Assembly: GCA_964438735.1 (NCBI GenBank)
Contig: CAYTLW010000002.1
Location: 96,234 to 160,233 of the forward strand
Origin: CAYTLW01 sp964438735
Lineage (GTDB): Bacteria > Myxococcota_A > UBA9042
Direction: 5' to 3'
Length of the DNA stretch: 64,000 bases
Positions 43,401 to 53,900 of this stretch are shown one piece after another. The notes under the pieces are model-generated. The model was not told the origin of the DNA, did not search any database, and worked only from the letters and a program-made list of their open reading frames with translations. How positions within the stretch are numbered: position 1 is the stretch's first letter; each line of letters begins with the position of its first letter. A program made the position numbers and the translations under genes.

Positions 43401-44058
43401 CCAGCGGGTGGCCGTGCTGGAGCGCTTCAGCGAGTTGGGCAGCGGCGTACACATCGCCACCCACGACCTGGAGATCCGGGGCGCCGGCAACATCCTCGGC
43501 GAGACCCAGAGCGGCCACATCAACGAGGTCGGCTACGATCTCTACGTGCAGATGCTCGAGCAGGCCGTGCGCGAGCTGCGCAACGAGGAGCCCGGCGTCG
43601 AGATCGATCCGCAGATCCAGGTCACCGCCAACGCCTGGCTGCCCGATACCTGGCTGCCCGACGCGAGCCAGCGGCTGATGGCCTATCGCCGCCTGTCCGC
43701 GGTGCGCGACGCGGCGGAGCTGCATGCGCGGGTCGACGAGCTGGTCGATCGTTTCGGCCGCCTGCCGCCGGAGGCCCGCACACTGGTCGAGACGCTGGAG
43801 ATTCGCGTGCTGGCCATCGACCTGGGCTTGAGCAAGGTGGAGCAGGGGCCAGCGGCGGTGAAGCTGGTCCTGCACCCACAAGGTCGTCTGCAAGCAGACG
43901 CGTTGCTGCCCCTGGTCAATTCGCCGCGATCGCGGTATCGGCTGACACCGGAGATGGCCCTGATCCGCCCGCTCGATCGGGCCGAACAGGACGATCCCCT
44001 GGCAACCACGGCGGCGATCCTGCGCCAGCTGATCGCTGCAGCGAGCGCGACATCGTGA
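40486..44058 (+). CDS. mfd: Transcription-repair coupling factor Mfd
   Basis: 1,190 residues, normal for Mfd. It removes RNA polymerase stalled at DNA damage and recruits UvrA. Order: UvrB-like N-terminal domains (about 1-350), CarD-like RNA-polymerase interaction domain (about 520-595; GDFVVHVDHGIGRFVRMM), DEAD-box motor with Walker A GDVGYGKTEVAIRAA (from about 673) and DEEHRFGVKHKEQM (about 773), C-terminal helicase half (GRVGRSSSRAWCYLM) and the TRCF domain (WLPDASQRLMAYRRLS). The chosen ATG has little Shine-Dalgarno. A longer in-frame start at 40390 would run through the tRNA and is rejected. The gene is probably transcribed from the tRNA-Pro promoter. Confidence 0.96.
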   Translation: MTPESPVRPFDFEGLLLSLEHGAPRTVLAATEEGVLPFVLAALRQRLDRPLLIITPDRRRMARMMAGLQTWEAEQWPGLAPVLPFEPDDVSAYREICPMRALARGRLAAAARMHLDLGVAAVVLPAEALLLKTLSAGALDKVTAMASAGSNLDRVELQEQLVAGGYDRTPLVEEPGSFAVRGGVVDVWSPLYELPARLDFFGDDIESIRLFDPETQQSGGRVPDLIMSPASELLLDPARLHEIVERLTALADRRGLGNVRLRAVIEELEAGHLLPGLEALMPALAPGLDPLLALAGGPGKAEPIVVLDGPDACLSSVQRAWDRIQAQHGEVLARGDDGPLVYPPQDLFATPQQVVADLDRRTRLLIRPVPLAEEAALPTFRLEVSSNRDVSEELKAARRQDEGLRPLAVRIRQARRDRQLVVITARSDGGRQRLERLLRFYGVGTRVHDGPLSADAIADLRARKDEEALLLLGGGGSGFAFESMHLLVIDEEEIFGTRGGARRPGRARASPAGQLIREIAELHEGDFVVHVDHGIGRFVRMMRMEAGGIEQDFLLLVYRDAERVYVPATGLERVQKYIGGGGRAPSLDRLGGDRWQRTKRKARKAASEIAGELVELYARRKAQRGFAFTRPDEHFREWEATFPHVETPDQQRTIDEVLDDMSRPEPAWRLVCGDVGYGKTEVAIRAAVKAALDGKQTAVLVPTTVLAEQHRLTFTERCRGLPVTIDSLSRFRTAAEQREVIERLGTGTLDIVIGTHRLLSKDVEFRDFGLLVIDEEHRFGVKHKEQMARWRATVDCIVLTATPIPRTLQLATLGLRDLSLIATPPENRRSVRTIVCRGSDALIREAITRELSRNGQLFYIHNRIGGLEEIAERLVRLHPGVRPVIAHGQMAETRLEEAMLGFVRGEYNALVATTIVESGLDIPNANTMFVDRADTFGLAQLYQLRGRVGRSSSRAWCYLMVPERSRLSGEAAQRVAVLERFSELGSGVHIATHDLEIRGAGNILGETQSGHINEVGYDLYVQMLEQAVRELRNEEPGVEIDPQIQVTANAWLPDTWLPDASQRLMAYRRLSAVRDAAELHARVDELVDRFGRLPPEARTLVETLEIRVLAIDLGLSKVEQGPAAVKLVLHPQGRLQADALLPLVNSPRSRYRLTPEMALIRPLDRAEQDDPLATTAAILRQLIAAASATS

Positions 44059-44072
44059 AGGAGGTCGGCATC

Positions 44073-44906
44073 GTGACTGAAGACGCGCCCGTCGTCCGCC
44101 GGCCGAGCTGGTTGCGCCGGACCTGGAATAAGTACGCGCTGATCATCGTCGGCAACATCGTCTTCTTCGCCTTGATGTACTGGTTCACCTATCGGCCACA
44201 CAACGCCGAGAGCCGGGGCGGTGAGTTCCTCAGCCTGGCCCAGCAACAGGAGACAGACGGCCGCCTGCAGGCCGCCGAAGTGCTCTACGGCAAGGTTGTG
44301 CAGGACTACGGTGAGACCAAGGCTGGCGTCGTGGCCATGCGACGTCTGCCCGAGGTGCGCGCAGCCAGCGAGAAGGCCACCCACGCCGCGGCCGCCGAGC
44401 AGCTGCCGCCCGAGCTGGAGCTGGCCAAGATGCTCAAGGCGCCGCCGGCCTGGTTCATGGCCAGGTTGCTGGCCGGCCAGCACGCCAAGGTGGCCAAGGT
44501 GGATCGGCCGCGCTATTTCGAGGCGCTGGACGGCTACCTGCGCATCGCCTTCGAGCGCGGAGAGATCGACCACGGTCGGGTTCACAAGGAGGCCGCGTTC
44601 GCCCACGAGGCCCTGCGCGCGCGCTACCTGGGTCTGCACGCCAATTGCGCCGTCGAGGCCGACTGGATGTACGACGACGTGCGCATTCGCAACAACAACC
44701 TCTTCGCCTGGAGCAAGGCGGTGATCGAGGTCGAAGTCCGCCAGGGCGACAACGTGGAGAAGGACTCACAGCGCTTCGACAGCGTGCGCCCGGGCCAGGA
44801 GCTGGCCATCGCCGAGTTGCGGATCAGCAGCGACGGCGGACCGGTGCACTGCAAGGTGCGCGTGGTCAGCGAGCAGGGTGAGGTGCGCTTCGAGCAGCGC
44901 CTGTAG
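44073..44906 (+). CDS. Single-pass membrane protein with TPR-like region, unknown function
   Basis: 277 residues. The GTG start at 44073 is set by AAGGAGGT at 44058-44065, overlapping the mfd stop region; a GTG at 44055 is less likely. The short basic N-terminus (RRPSWLRRTWNK) precedes one membrane helix (YALIIVGNIVFFALMYWFTY). Next comes a TPR-like region (EFLSLAQQQETDGRLQAAEV) and, at the C-terminus, a beta-rich domain with Cys residues (GLHANCAVEADWMYD; GGPVHCKVRVVSEQG). Topology places the C-terminal part outside the cytoplasm. The function is unknown, and the link with mfd may be only transcriptional. Confidence 0.78.
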   Translation: MTEDAPVVRRPSWLRRTWNKYALIIVGNIVFFALMYWFTYRPHNAESRGGEFLSLAQQQETDGRLQAAEVLYGKVVQDYGETKAGVVAMRRLPEVRAASEKATHAAAAEQLPPELELAKMLKAPPAWFMARLLAGQHAKVAKVDRPRYFEALDGYLRIAFERGEIDHGRVHKEAAFAHEALRARYLGLHANCAVEADWMYDDVRIRNNNLFAWSKAVIEVEVRQGDNVEKDSQRFDSVRPGQELAIAELRISSDGGPVHCKVRVVSEQGEVRFEQRL

Positions 44907-44929
44907 AATTGACCCGACTGTCCGACGTC

Positions 44930-47900
44930 CTACTTGCAACCCGCGATCGCGTGATGCACGCAGAGGTGGCTGGTCGGCACACAAGCGTCGGTCGTGCACT
45001 TGTTCTTGTCGTCACAACCGACTGCTGCGCCGGTGCAGGTGCCCGACTTGCAGGCGCCGGTGCCGGTGCAGGGCTTGCCGTCGACGCAGCCGAGACCATC
45101 GGGTGCGGCGGAGTGCTTGCACGTGCCCTTGTCGCAGGTGCCCACGGTGCAGGCGTCGCCGTCATCGGCACAATCCGCGGCGATCTTGCAGGTGCTCAGA
45201 GAGCCGAAGGGCGCCGCGTCGGTGCGATAGACCCAGCGTGGCGACTTGCGGTTGGTCTTGGTGCCGTCGCCCAATTGGCCGTAGCCGTTGTAGCCCCAGC
45301 AGAAGGCGCTGCCGTCGCTGCGGACCGCGCACGTATGGGCGCCACCGGCGGCGATGTCGACGGTACCGCCGATGCCGGAGGCTTCGCTGGCGAGCACGGA
45401 GGTGTCGGTGGTGCCATCACCCAACTGGCCTGATGAGTTCAGGCCCCAGCACTTGATGGTGCCGCCCGTGGTCTGGCCGCAAGTGTGATACTGGCCGGCG
45501 GCCAGGCGGGTGGCGCCGCTGATGTTGATCACCTTCTGCGGCTTCTTGGAGTTGGACAGTTTGCCGTTGCCCAGCTCGCCATGGGCGTTGTAGCCCCAGC
45601 AGCGGACGTCTCCACTGACCACGGCGCAGCTGTGGTAGCGGCCCAGGGTCAGGAAGCTCGCGCCGGTCAGATCGTCGACGGGACCGGGCTTGGTCTTGTA
45701 GGTGCCGCCGGCGCCACCCTGGCCGTAGGCGTTTGTGCCCCAGCACTGGGCGGTGCCCTTGTCCCCCAGCGCGCAGGTGTGATCCCAGCCGGCCGCGATG
45801 GAGACCGCGCCGGACAGGCCCTTGACCTGCACGGGCGTCAGACGGGTCGACTTGGTGCCGTCGCCCAGCTGATAGGCGCTGTTGTAGCCCCAGCAGCGGG
45901 CCGTACCGTCGGCCAGCAGGGCGCAGCTGTAGTGGGCGCCGCAGGCGATCTCGACCGCCCCCGTCAGGCCCATGACCTGCACAGGCTTGTACTGGTTGCC
46001 TCCGCCGCCATACCCCAGGGCGCCGTAGCCGCCGCGGCCCCAGCACCAGACCGTGCCCTTGTCGGTCAGGGCGCAGGAGTGCTCGATGCCGGTGGCGACC
46101 ATCACCGCGCCGCTGACGCCGGTGACGTTGACCATGGTGCGCCGGTCGCCGTTGCTGCCGTAGCCCAGTTGGCCGTAGTTGCCGCGACCCCAGCAGGCCA
46201 CGGTGCCGGTAGAGCGCACGGCGCACGTGTGCAGGTGTCCGCTGGAGATGCGACGACCCCAGCCGTCGAACTTGGCCACGCACTGGCCGTCATTGCACGC
46301 CTTGCCCACGCCGCAGGCGGCGCCCGCGGGTTTGGCAGCGAAGACGCACTGGCCGGTGTGGCTGTCGCAGTAGTCCTCGGTGCACGGGCTCTTGTCGTCG
46401 CAGACCTTGGCCGTGCCGCCGCAGACGCCGGACTTGCAGACGTCCTTTTCGGTGCAGCCGTTGCCGTCATCGCAGCCGAAGCCGTCGCCGCCGGCCTTGT
46501 GACCGCACTTGCCATTGGTGCAGGTGGCGATCGTGCACACATTGCCGTCGTCATCGCAGTCGGTGGCCTTTGCACAGCCGCTATTGCCGCTCGACTGAGT
46601 CACCGAGCCGATGACCGACTGGGCTGGTTTGTTGTTGCTGGCGTTGGTGCCGATGCCCCGCTGGCCGTAGTTGTTGTGGCCCCAGCAGAAGACACCGCCG
46701 TCCTGGCGCACCGCGCAGGCGTGGTACAGGCCCATCTCCAGGTCGCGCAGCGGCGCCACGCCGGTGAGCGCGGCGGGCTTGAGGCGTTCCTTGTTATCGC
46801 CCAGGCCCAGCTGACCGTTTCCGTTGTAGCCCCAGCACCAGCCGGCGCCCTTGGCGTCGCGGGCGCAGCTGGAGTAGACGCCAGCGCTCAAGCCGACGAT
46901 ATCCTTGAGGCCCTCGACGGTCTGGCCGGCCCAGGTGCTGGCCTTCTTGCCGTTGCCCAGCTCGCCGTGGTGGTTGTAGCCGAAGCACTTGATGACGCCG
47001 CCCGGCCCGCCGTGGCAGGTGTGCAGGTGCTCGCCGGTGAGCATGTGGGAGCGGATCGGCGCCCAGGCATATTGCGGCGACCAGACGGTGTCGAAGTAGG
47101 GCATACCCAGCGACCACTGGCCCGACTGGTAGCCCCAGCAGAGCAGGTAGCCATCAGCCCTGAGGGCACAGGTGGAGTTGGCCTCGGCGGCGATCGCGAC
47201 CGCCTTGCCGAGTCCCTTCACCTTGATGGGCGTGTACTTGTACTTGTTGTCGCCACTGGCCAGCTGGCCGTACTTGTTGTAGCCCCAGCACCAGGCCTGC
47301 CCGGTCTTGTCGATGGCGCAGGTATGGTTCCAGCCCGCAGATAGCGAGACAGCCCCGCTGAGCCCCTTGGCGGGCAGCGGCTTGTTGATGTTCTTGCTGC
47401 TGCCGTAGCCGGTGGCGCCGTAGTTGCTCCGGCCCCAGCACTGCACCGTGCCGTCTGCCAGGCGTGCGCAGGAGTGATACTCGCCCACGTCGACCTCGAC
47501 GGCATTCTTGATGCCCGAGGCGTTGACCGGGGTGTAGCGGGTACCCCAGCCGCCATAGCCCAGGGCGCCCTGATCGCCGCGTCCCCAACAAGAGACGGTG
47601 CCGTTGCCGCGCAGGGCACAGGTGTGGTCGCGACCGAGGCTGATCTCGCGTGCCCAGCCCACGTGCGAGGCGACGCACTTGCCGGCCGAGCAGAGCTTGC
47701 CGCTGCCGCAGCTCATGCCGCCGAGTACCGGCGCAGTGATGCACTTGCCCGAGTCGGGATCGCAGCTTTCGACGGTGCACGGATTCTTGTCGTCGCACTT
47801 GGACGCGGCGCCGACGCACTTGCCGCTCTTGCAGACGTCGCTGGCGGTGCAGGCGTTGCCATCATCGCAGCCGAAGCCGTCCACGGTGCCCGCGGCGGCG

Positions 47901-50900
47901 CATTTGCCGGTCTTGGCATCACAGGTGGCGACGGTGCAGGCGAATCCATCTTCGGGACAATCTTCGGGCGTGGCGCACTTGCCCGGCGCAGCCTCCGGCG
48001 GTGAGGAGCCGAAGACGGCCTTGGTCGGCTTGACCTGGTCACCGCTGGTGTGACCCATGCCCAGCTGGCCGTAGTTGTTGCGGCCCCAGCAGAAGACCCG
48101 ACCCAACTGGTCCAGAGCGCAGCTGTGGAAGGTGCCTGCGGCGACGTCGATGGCGAAGCCGGCCATAGCCACCTTCTTGGCCACCAGGCTCTGCTTCTTG
48201 TCGCCTGTTCCCAACTGACCCTCGCTGTTGCGGCCCCAGCAGTGGACCGCACCGGCGGCGTCCGCCGCGCAGGTGTGGTAGGCGTCTGCGGCCATCTGCA
48301 GGGGCTTGCCCAACCCCTTGACCGTATTGGCGGGCAGGCTGTCCTTCTTGCCGCCGTCGCCCAGCTGCCCGTAGGCATTCCAGCCCCAACACGCCGCGTC
48401 GCCATCGGGTCGCAAGGCGCAACTATGCGAGTGACCCGCCATGAGGCCGCGCGCCCGGTCGAGCGAGGTCATCTGTTTGGGCCAATATGTGGTGCCGCTG
48501 CCGGCGACGCCGAGGCGACCGTTGCCGCTGTGGCCGGTACACCAGATGTAGCCGTCGCCGCGCAGGAAGCAGGTGTGATCGGAGCCACCGCCGATGCCGG
48601 CGACGTTGGTCATCGTGGGCACCTTGACCGGCGTGTACTTGTACTTGTTGGTGCCATCGCCCAGCTGACCGTTCTTGTTGTAGCCCCAGCACCAGGCCTG
48701 GCCGGTCTTGTCGACGGCGCAGCTGTGATTGGCGCCTGCTACCACGTGCACGATGTCCTTGAGCCCCTTGGCCTGTGCCGGCACGAAGCTGTGCTTCTTG
48801 CCGCCGTTGCCGATGGCGCCCAGGGAGCCATAGCCCCAGCACCAGACCGTGCCATCGTTGCGCAGGGCACAGTTGAAGTTGTGTCCGGCGGTGATCCGGA
48901 TGACGTCCTTGAGACCCTTGACCGTCGTCGGCGCGACGCGCGTGGAGCTGCCGCCGTATCCGATCTGGCCGTAGTTGCTTCGGCCCCAGCAGGCGACGGT
49001 GCCGTCCTGTCGGAGCGCGCACGTATGCTCGGCGCCGGCTTCGACGGCTTTGGCCCAGCCGACGGCCTTGGCGGCGCACTGGCCGACGCTGCAGACCTTG
49101 CCGTCACCGCACTTGGTGCCGCTGGCTTTGGGTACCGACAGGCAATCGCCCTTGGCCAGGGCGCACAATGGACTGGCACAGAGGGCGCTGTCGCCACACT
49201 TCTTGGGCGTGCCGCCGCATTGACCCTTGCTGCAGACCGTCTTTTCGGTGCAGGCGTTGCCGTCGCTGCAGCCGAAGCCGTCGCTGCCGGCCTTTTGTGT
49301 GCACTTCTTGGTCTTGTCATCGCAGACGGCCACCGTGCAGGCGTCGCCATCATCGCCGCAGTCGGCGCTGCTCTTGCACGCGTCGTACGAGCCGAAGGGT
49401 GCGGGCACGCTGCCAAAGACAGTGAGCGGCTTGGTGTAATCAGCGGTGCCGCCGCCGACGCCCAGCTGGCCTTCATTGTTGCGACCCCAGCAGCGGATCG
49501 AGCCGATATTGGTCAGCGCGCAGGTGTGGTAGTAGCCGGTCGCCACATCGATGATGCGACCGGGCACGGACACCTTCTTGGGCACCAGGGAGTTGGTCTT
49601 GTTGCCGATGCCGAGCTGACCCTCGAGATTGCGGCCCCAGCACCACACGTCGCGGGCGCCGTCGATGCCGCAGGTGTGGAATCTGCGCGTGTCGACCTTG
49701 AGCCCGCCGATGAAGCCAGTCGGCGAGACATGGCTGGCGGTGGACTTCTTGCTGTTATTGCCCAGCTCACCGTAGGCGTTGTAGCCGAAGCAGACGGTCT
49801 TGCCGCCAGCGACGATGGCGCAGGTGCGGTAGTGGCCGGCGGACAGGCCGATGACATTCTTCAGGCCCGGGACCAACCAGGCGGTGGAGGACACGCCGGT
49901 CTTGCCAGGATCGCCAAACGCACCGTAGGAGCCGGTGCCCCAGCACATGACGACGCCGTCCTTGCGCAGGGCGCAGGCGTGGGTGGCGCCAGCGGCCACG
50001 GCCACGGCGTTGCTGATGCCCTTGACGGTCACCGGCGTCCAGCGATGGGATTTGCTGCCGTCGCCCAGCTGGTAGTTGCCGTTATACCCCCAGCACGCGA
50101 CCTTGCCGGTCTTGCGCACCGCGCAGCCGAAGTTCGGGCCCATGTCGATCTGGGTGGCGTCGCTGATGTTCGACACCTTCACCGGTGTCCAGCGCTCTTT
50201 GTTGCTGCCATAGCCCAGGTTGCCGTAGCCGCTGTAGCCCCAACAACGCAGCGTGGAGTCCTTGAGCAGGGCGCAGGTGAAGTTGGCGCCGGCGTCGACC
50301 TGGACCACGTCCTTGAGGCCCTTGACCGTGACCGGATGCCACTGGTTGCCCTTGCCACCATAACCCAACTGGCCATTGCCGCCGCGGCCCCAGCAGCGCA
50401 CGGTGCCGTCGCCGCGCAGCGCACACGTATGACCGTCGCCGGCCGTGATGCCGACGGCCCAGCCGGCGCCGGTGGCCGAGCAGGTGCTGGCGTTGCACAT
50501 CTTGCCCTTGCCGCAGCTCATGCTGCCGGGCATGGGCGCGTGCATGCAGTGGCCGCGCCGGGTCTCGCAGTGCTCGGCGGTGCAGGTGTTGCCGTCCTCG
50601 CAGTTGATGGCCGTGCCGGCGCACTTGCCCTTGACGCAGACATCGGTGGTCGTGCAGGCGTTGCCGTCGTTGCAGGTGGTGTCTGGTTTGGCCGGTCCGT
50701 AGACGCACTTGCTCTTGGTGCAGGTGGGCACCACGCAGGGGTCGCCGGAGGTGGCGCAGTCTACGTTGGCGTTGCAGCCCTGTTGCGGGCCGGGCAGCGC
50801 CGAGGAGCCCGACGTGGGCATGGGCTTGATGCGGTCGATCTTGTTGCCGTTGCCCAGCTGGCCTTCCGTGCCGCGGCCCCAGCAGTAGACATTGCCATCG

Positions 50901-53900
50901 CCGCGGGCGGCGCAGGTGTGGTAGCCGCCGGTGGCGACGGACACGATGGCGCTCATGCCGGCGACCTTCAGCGGTACCAGGGAGGCCGTCTTGTTGCCGG
51001 TGCCGAGCTGGCCGTTGGTGTTGTGGCCGGTGCAATGCACGGTGCCGTCGGGATGCAAGCCGCAGCCGTGGTAGCGACCGCCGTCGTAGTCCGTGATCAG
51101 GCCGAGCTTGGCCACCGAGGTCGGGCTGAAGCGATTCTTCTTGTCGCCGAGCCCCAGCTGACCGTGGGCGTTGTAGCCCCAGCACAGCGCCGGACCGTCA
51201 CGATGACCCGCGCAGACGTGGTTCCAGCCGCCGTACAGGCCGGACAGACCGAGCGCGCCGGCGACCGGGTAGGGTCGTGAGCGGGCGCCGCCGGAGGCGA
51301 TCAGCGGATTGCCCAGCACGCCGTTGTTGTTGCGGCCCCAGCAGGTGGCGTAACCGTTGCGCTTGAGGGCACAGGTGTGGCCGGCGCCGGCGGTCATGGA
51401 GACGATGTCGTCCAGGCCCGAGATCGCCACCGGGGAGTAGGTCGACTTGGAGGAGCCGTTGCCGATCTGGTAGCTGGAGTTCAGGCCCCAGCAGGACACC
51501 TTGCCGCCCTTGCGCACCGCGCAGGTGTGGTTGCCGCCGGCGACGATGTAGACGGCGTCGGTCAGGCTCTTCACGGTCGTCGGGCTGTAGCGATGTTTGT
51601 TGCTGCCGTCGCCGATGGCGCCGTAGGAGCCGCGGCCCCAGCAGCGTGCACCACCGGTCTTGAGCACGACGCACGTGTGATTTTCGCCAGCGGCGATGTC
51701 CACGGACTCGCCGACGCCCACCTTGGACGGCTTGGTGACGTCCTTGTTGCTGCCGTATCCGACCTGGCCGTAGTTGCTGCGACCCCAGCAGAAGACCTCG
51801 CCCTTATCGGTCAGCATGCAGGTGTGATAGTCGCCGGCGACGATCTTGCTGCCGGCGTAGGCCTTGATGCACTTGCCAGCCTCGCAGACCAGGCCGTCGC
51901 CGCAAGTGGCGCCCGGCGGCACGGGCAGGAAGTCGCACTTGCCGGTCTTGGCGTTGCAGGCGTCCTTGGTGCAGGAGTTCTTGTCATCGCAGGCGATGGC
52001 CGCACCGACGCATTTGCCGGCCTTGCAGGCGTCCTTGTCCGTGCAGAGGTTGCCATCGGTGCAGGTCTTGCCGTCGGCGACCACGGCGTTGACGCATTTG
52101 CCGGTCTTGATGTCGCAGCTGTCTGCGGTGCACAGGTTCTTGTCGTCGCAGTTGATGGCCGCGCCGGCGCACTTGCCGTCCTTGCAGCCGTCCTTCTCCG
52201 TGCAAGGGTTCTTGTCATCGCAGCCGGCGGTGTTGTGGGTGTGCACGCAGCCCTTGTTGATGTCGCAGGCATCGTCGGTGCAGGCGTCGCCATCGTCGCA
52301 TTTGACCGACTGGCCGACGCACTTGCCATCGCTGCAGGCGTCCTTGCTCGTACAGGCGGATTTGTCGTCGCAGGGCGCCTTGTTGTTGTCATGTTTGCAG
52401 CCCACCTTGGGGTCACAGCTGTCATCCGTGCAGCCGTCCTTGTCATCGCAGTCGACCTGGTCGCCATTGCACTTGCCGTCGGCGCAGACGTCCTTTTCGG
52501 TGCACAGGTTGCCGTCGCTGCAGCCGCCGGTGTTGTTGGTATGCACGCAGCCCTTGTCGACGTCACAGGCGTCGTCAGTGCACTCGTTGTCGTCGTCGCA
52601 GCCGACCTTCAGGCCGCTACAGCTGCCGTTCACGCAGCTCTTCTTGGTGCACTTATTGCCGTCGTCGCAGACCATGGTGTTGTTGGTCTTGGTGCAACCG
52701 GCGGCCAGGTCGCAGCTGTCGTCGGTGCAGATGTTGCCGTCGTCACAGCTGAGCGCCTGGCCGGCGCACTTGGACTTGCCGCAGACGTCCTTCTCCGTGC
52801 AGATGTTGCCGTCATCGCAGGCCGCGTTATTGGCCACCTGGGCGCAGCCGTCGGCCTTGCTGCAGCTGTCGTCGGTGCATGGGTTGTTGTCGTCGCAGTT
52901 GACCTTGTCGCCGCCGCACTTGCCGCCGCCGCAGATGTCCTTCTCCGTGCAGGCATCCTTGTCGTCACATGCGGCGTCGTTGTTGGTCTGGGTGCAGCCG
53001 ATCGCCGCCTCACAGGCGTCGTCGGTGCATGGGTTGTTGTCGTCGCATGGGATCTGGTCGCCGGTGCACTTGCCCTCCTTGCAGGCGTCGTTCTTGGTGC
53101 ACTTGCTGCCGTCATTGCAGAACTGGCCGTTGGGCAACGACGAGAACTTGCAGTTGCCGCTCAGGGGATCGCATTGGTCGTTTGTGCAGAGTTCCTGATC
53201 GTCGCAGACCATGGCCTCGCCAGCGCACTTGCCGGCGTTGCAGGCGTCCTTCTGGGTGCAGGCGTTGCCGTCATCGCAGCCCTGGCCATCCGCCGAGGTG
53301 GCGAACTTGCACTTGCCGGCATCCCAGTCGCAGGTGTCGTCGGTGCAGGCGTTGCCGTCATCACACTGACCGCCGCAGCCGCCACTGTCCGCTTTGCCGC
53401 CGCTATCGGCCTGACCGCCGCCATCGGCCTGTCCACCCGCATCCGCTTCGGCATCGGCGCCGACCGGTCCCGCGTCTTCACTGCCTGTCACCGCGTCCGG
53501 CTGGATCACGGCGTCTTCGATGGCGTCGTCCGCTCCGCCGCCGTCTACCGGCTCTACGGCGTCCACCGTGTCGTCCGGCTCCTCCACGTCATCGATCGCG
53601 TCCTGTGCGTCATCGGTCTGGCCCCCGTCTACCGGCGGTACCACCACATCCTTGGGCACGATTGGCAGGTCGGGCAGATCCGTGCCGCCATCCTCGGCGT
53701 CCACGGTGTCGTCTTCGGCGTCATCCAGCGCATCTTGTGGCGTGTCGGCGATCGTGGCGTCGGGCACGGGTGTACCCGTGTCCTCGGGGGTCGTACTGTC
53801 GATCACGGCGTCAGTCTTCTGCTCCGTGTCAGGCGCCTGCACGGGCCCGGCGACGACCTCGTCCCCCGAGCAACCGGCCAGCAGGGCGAGTGACACCATA

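Noticed and set aside
45485..53893. Long plus-strand frames (up to 1,076 codons, Ala/Val/Gly-rich) opposite the RCC1 lipoprotein
   Set aside because: They mirror the repeat structure of the sense gene, lack start signals, and show Ala-Val-Gly composition typical of antisense shadows.
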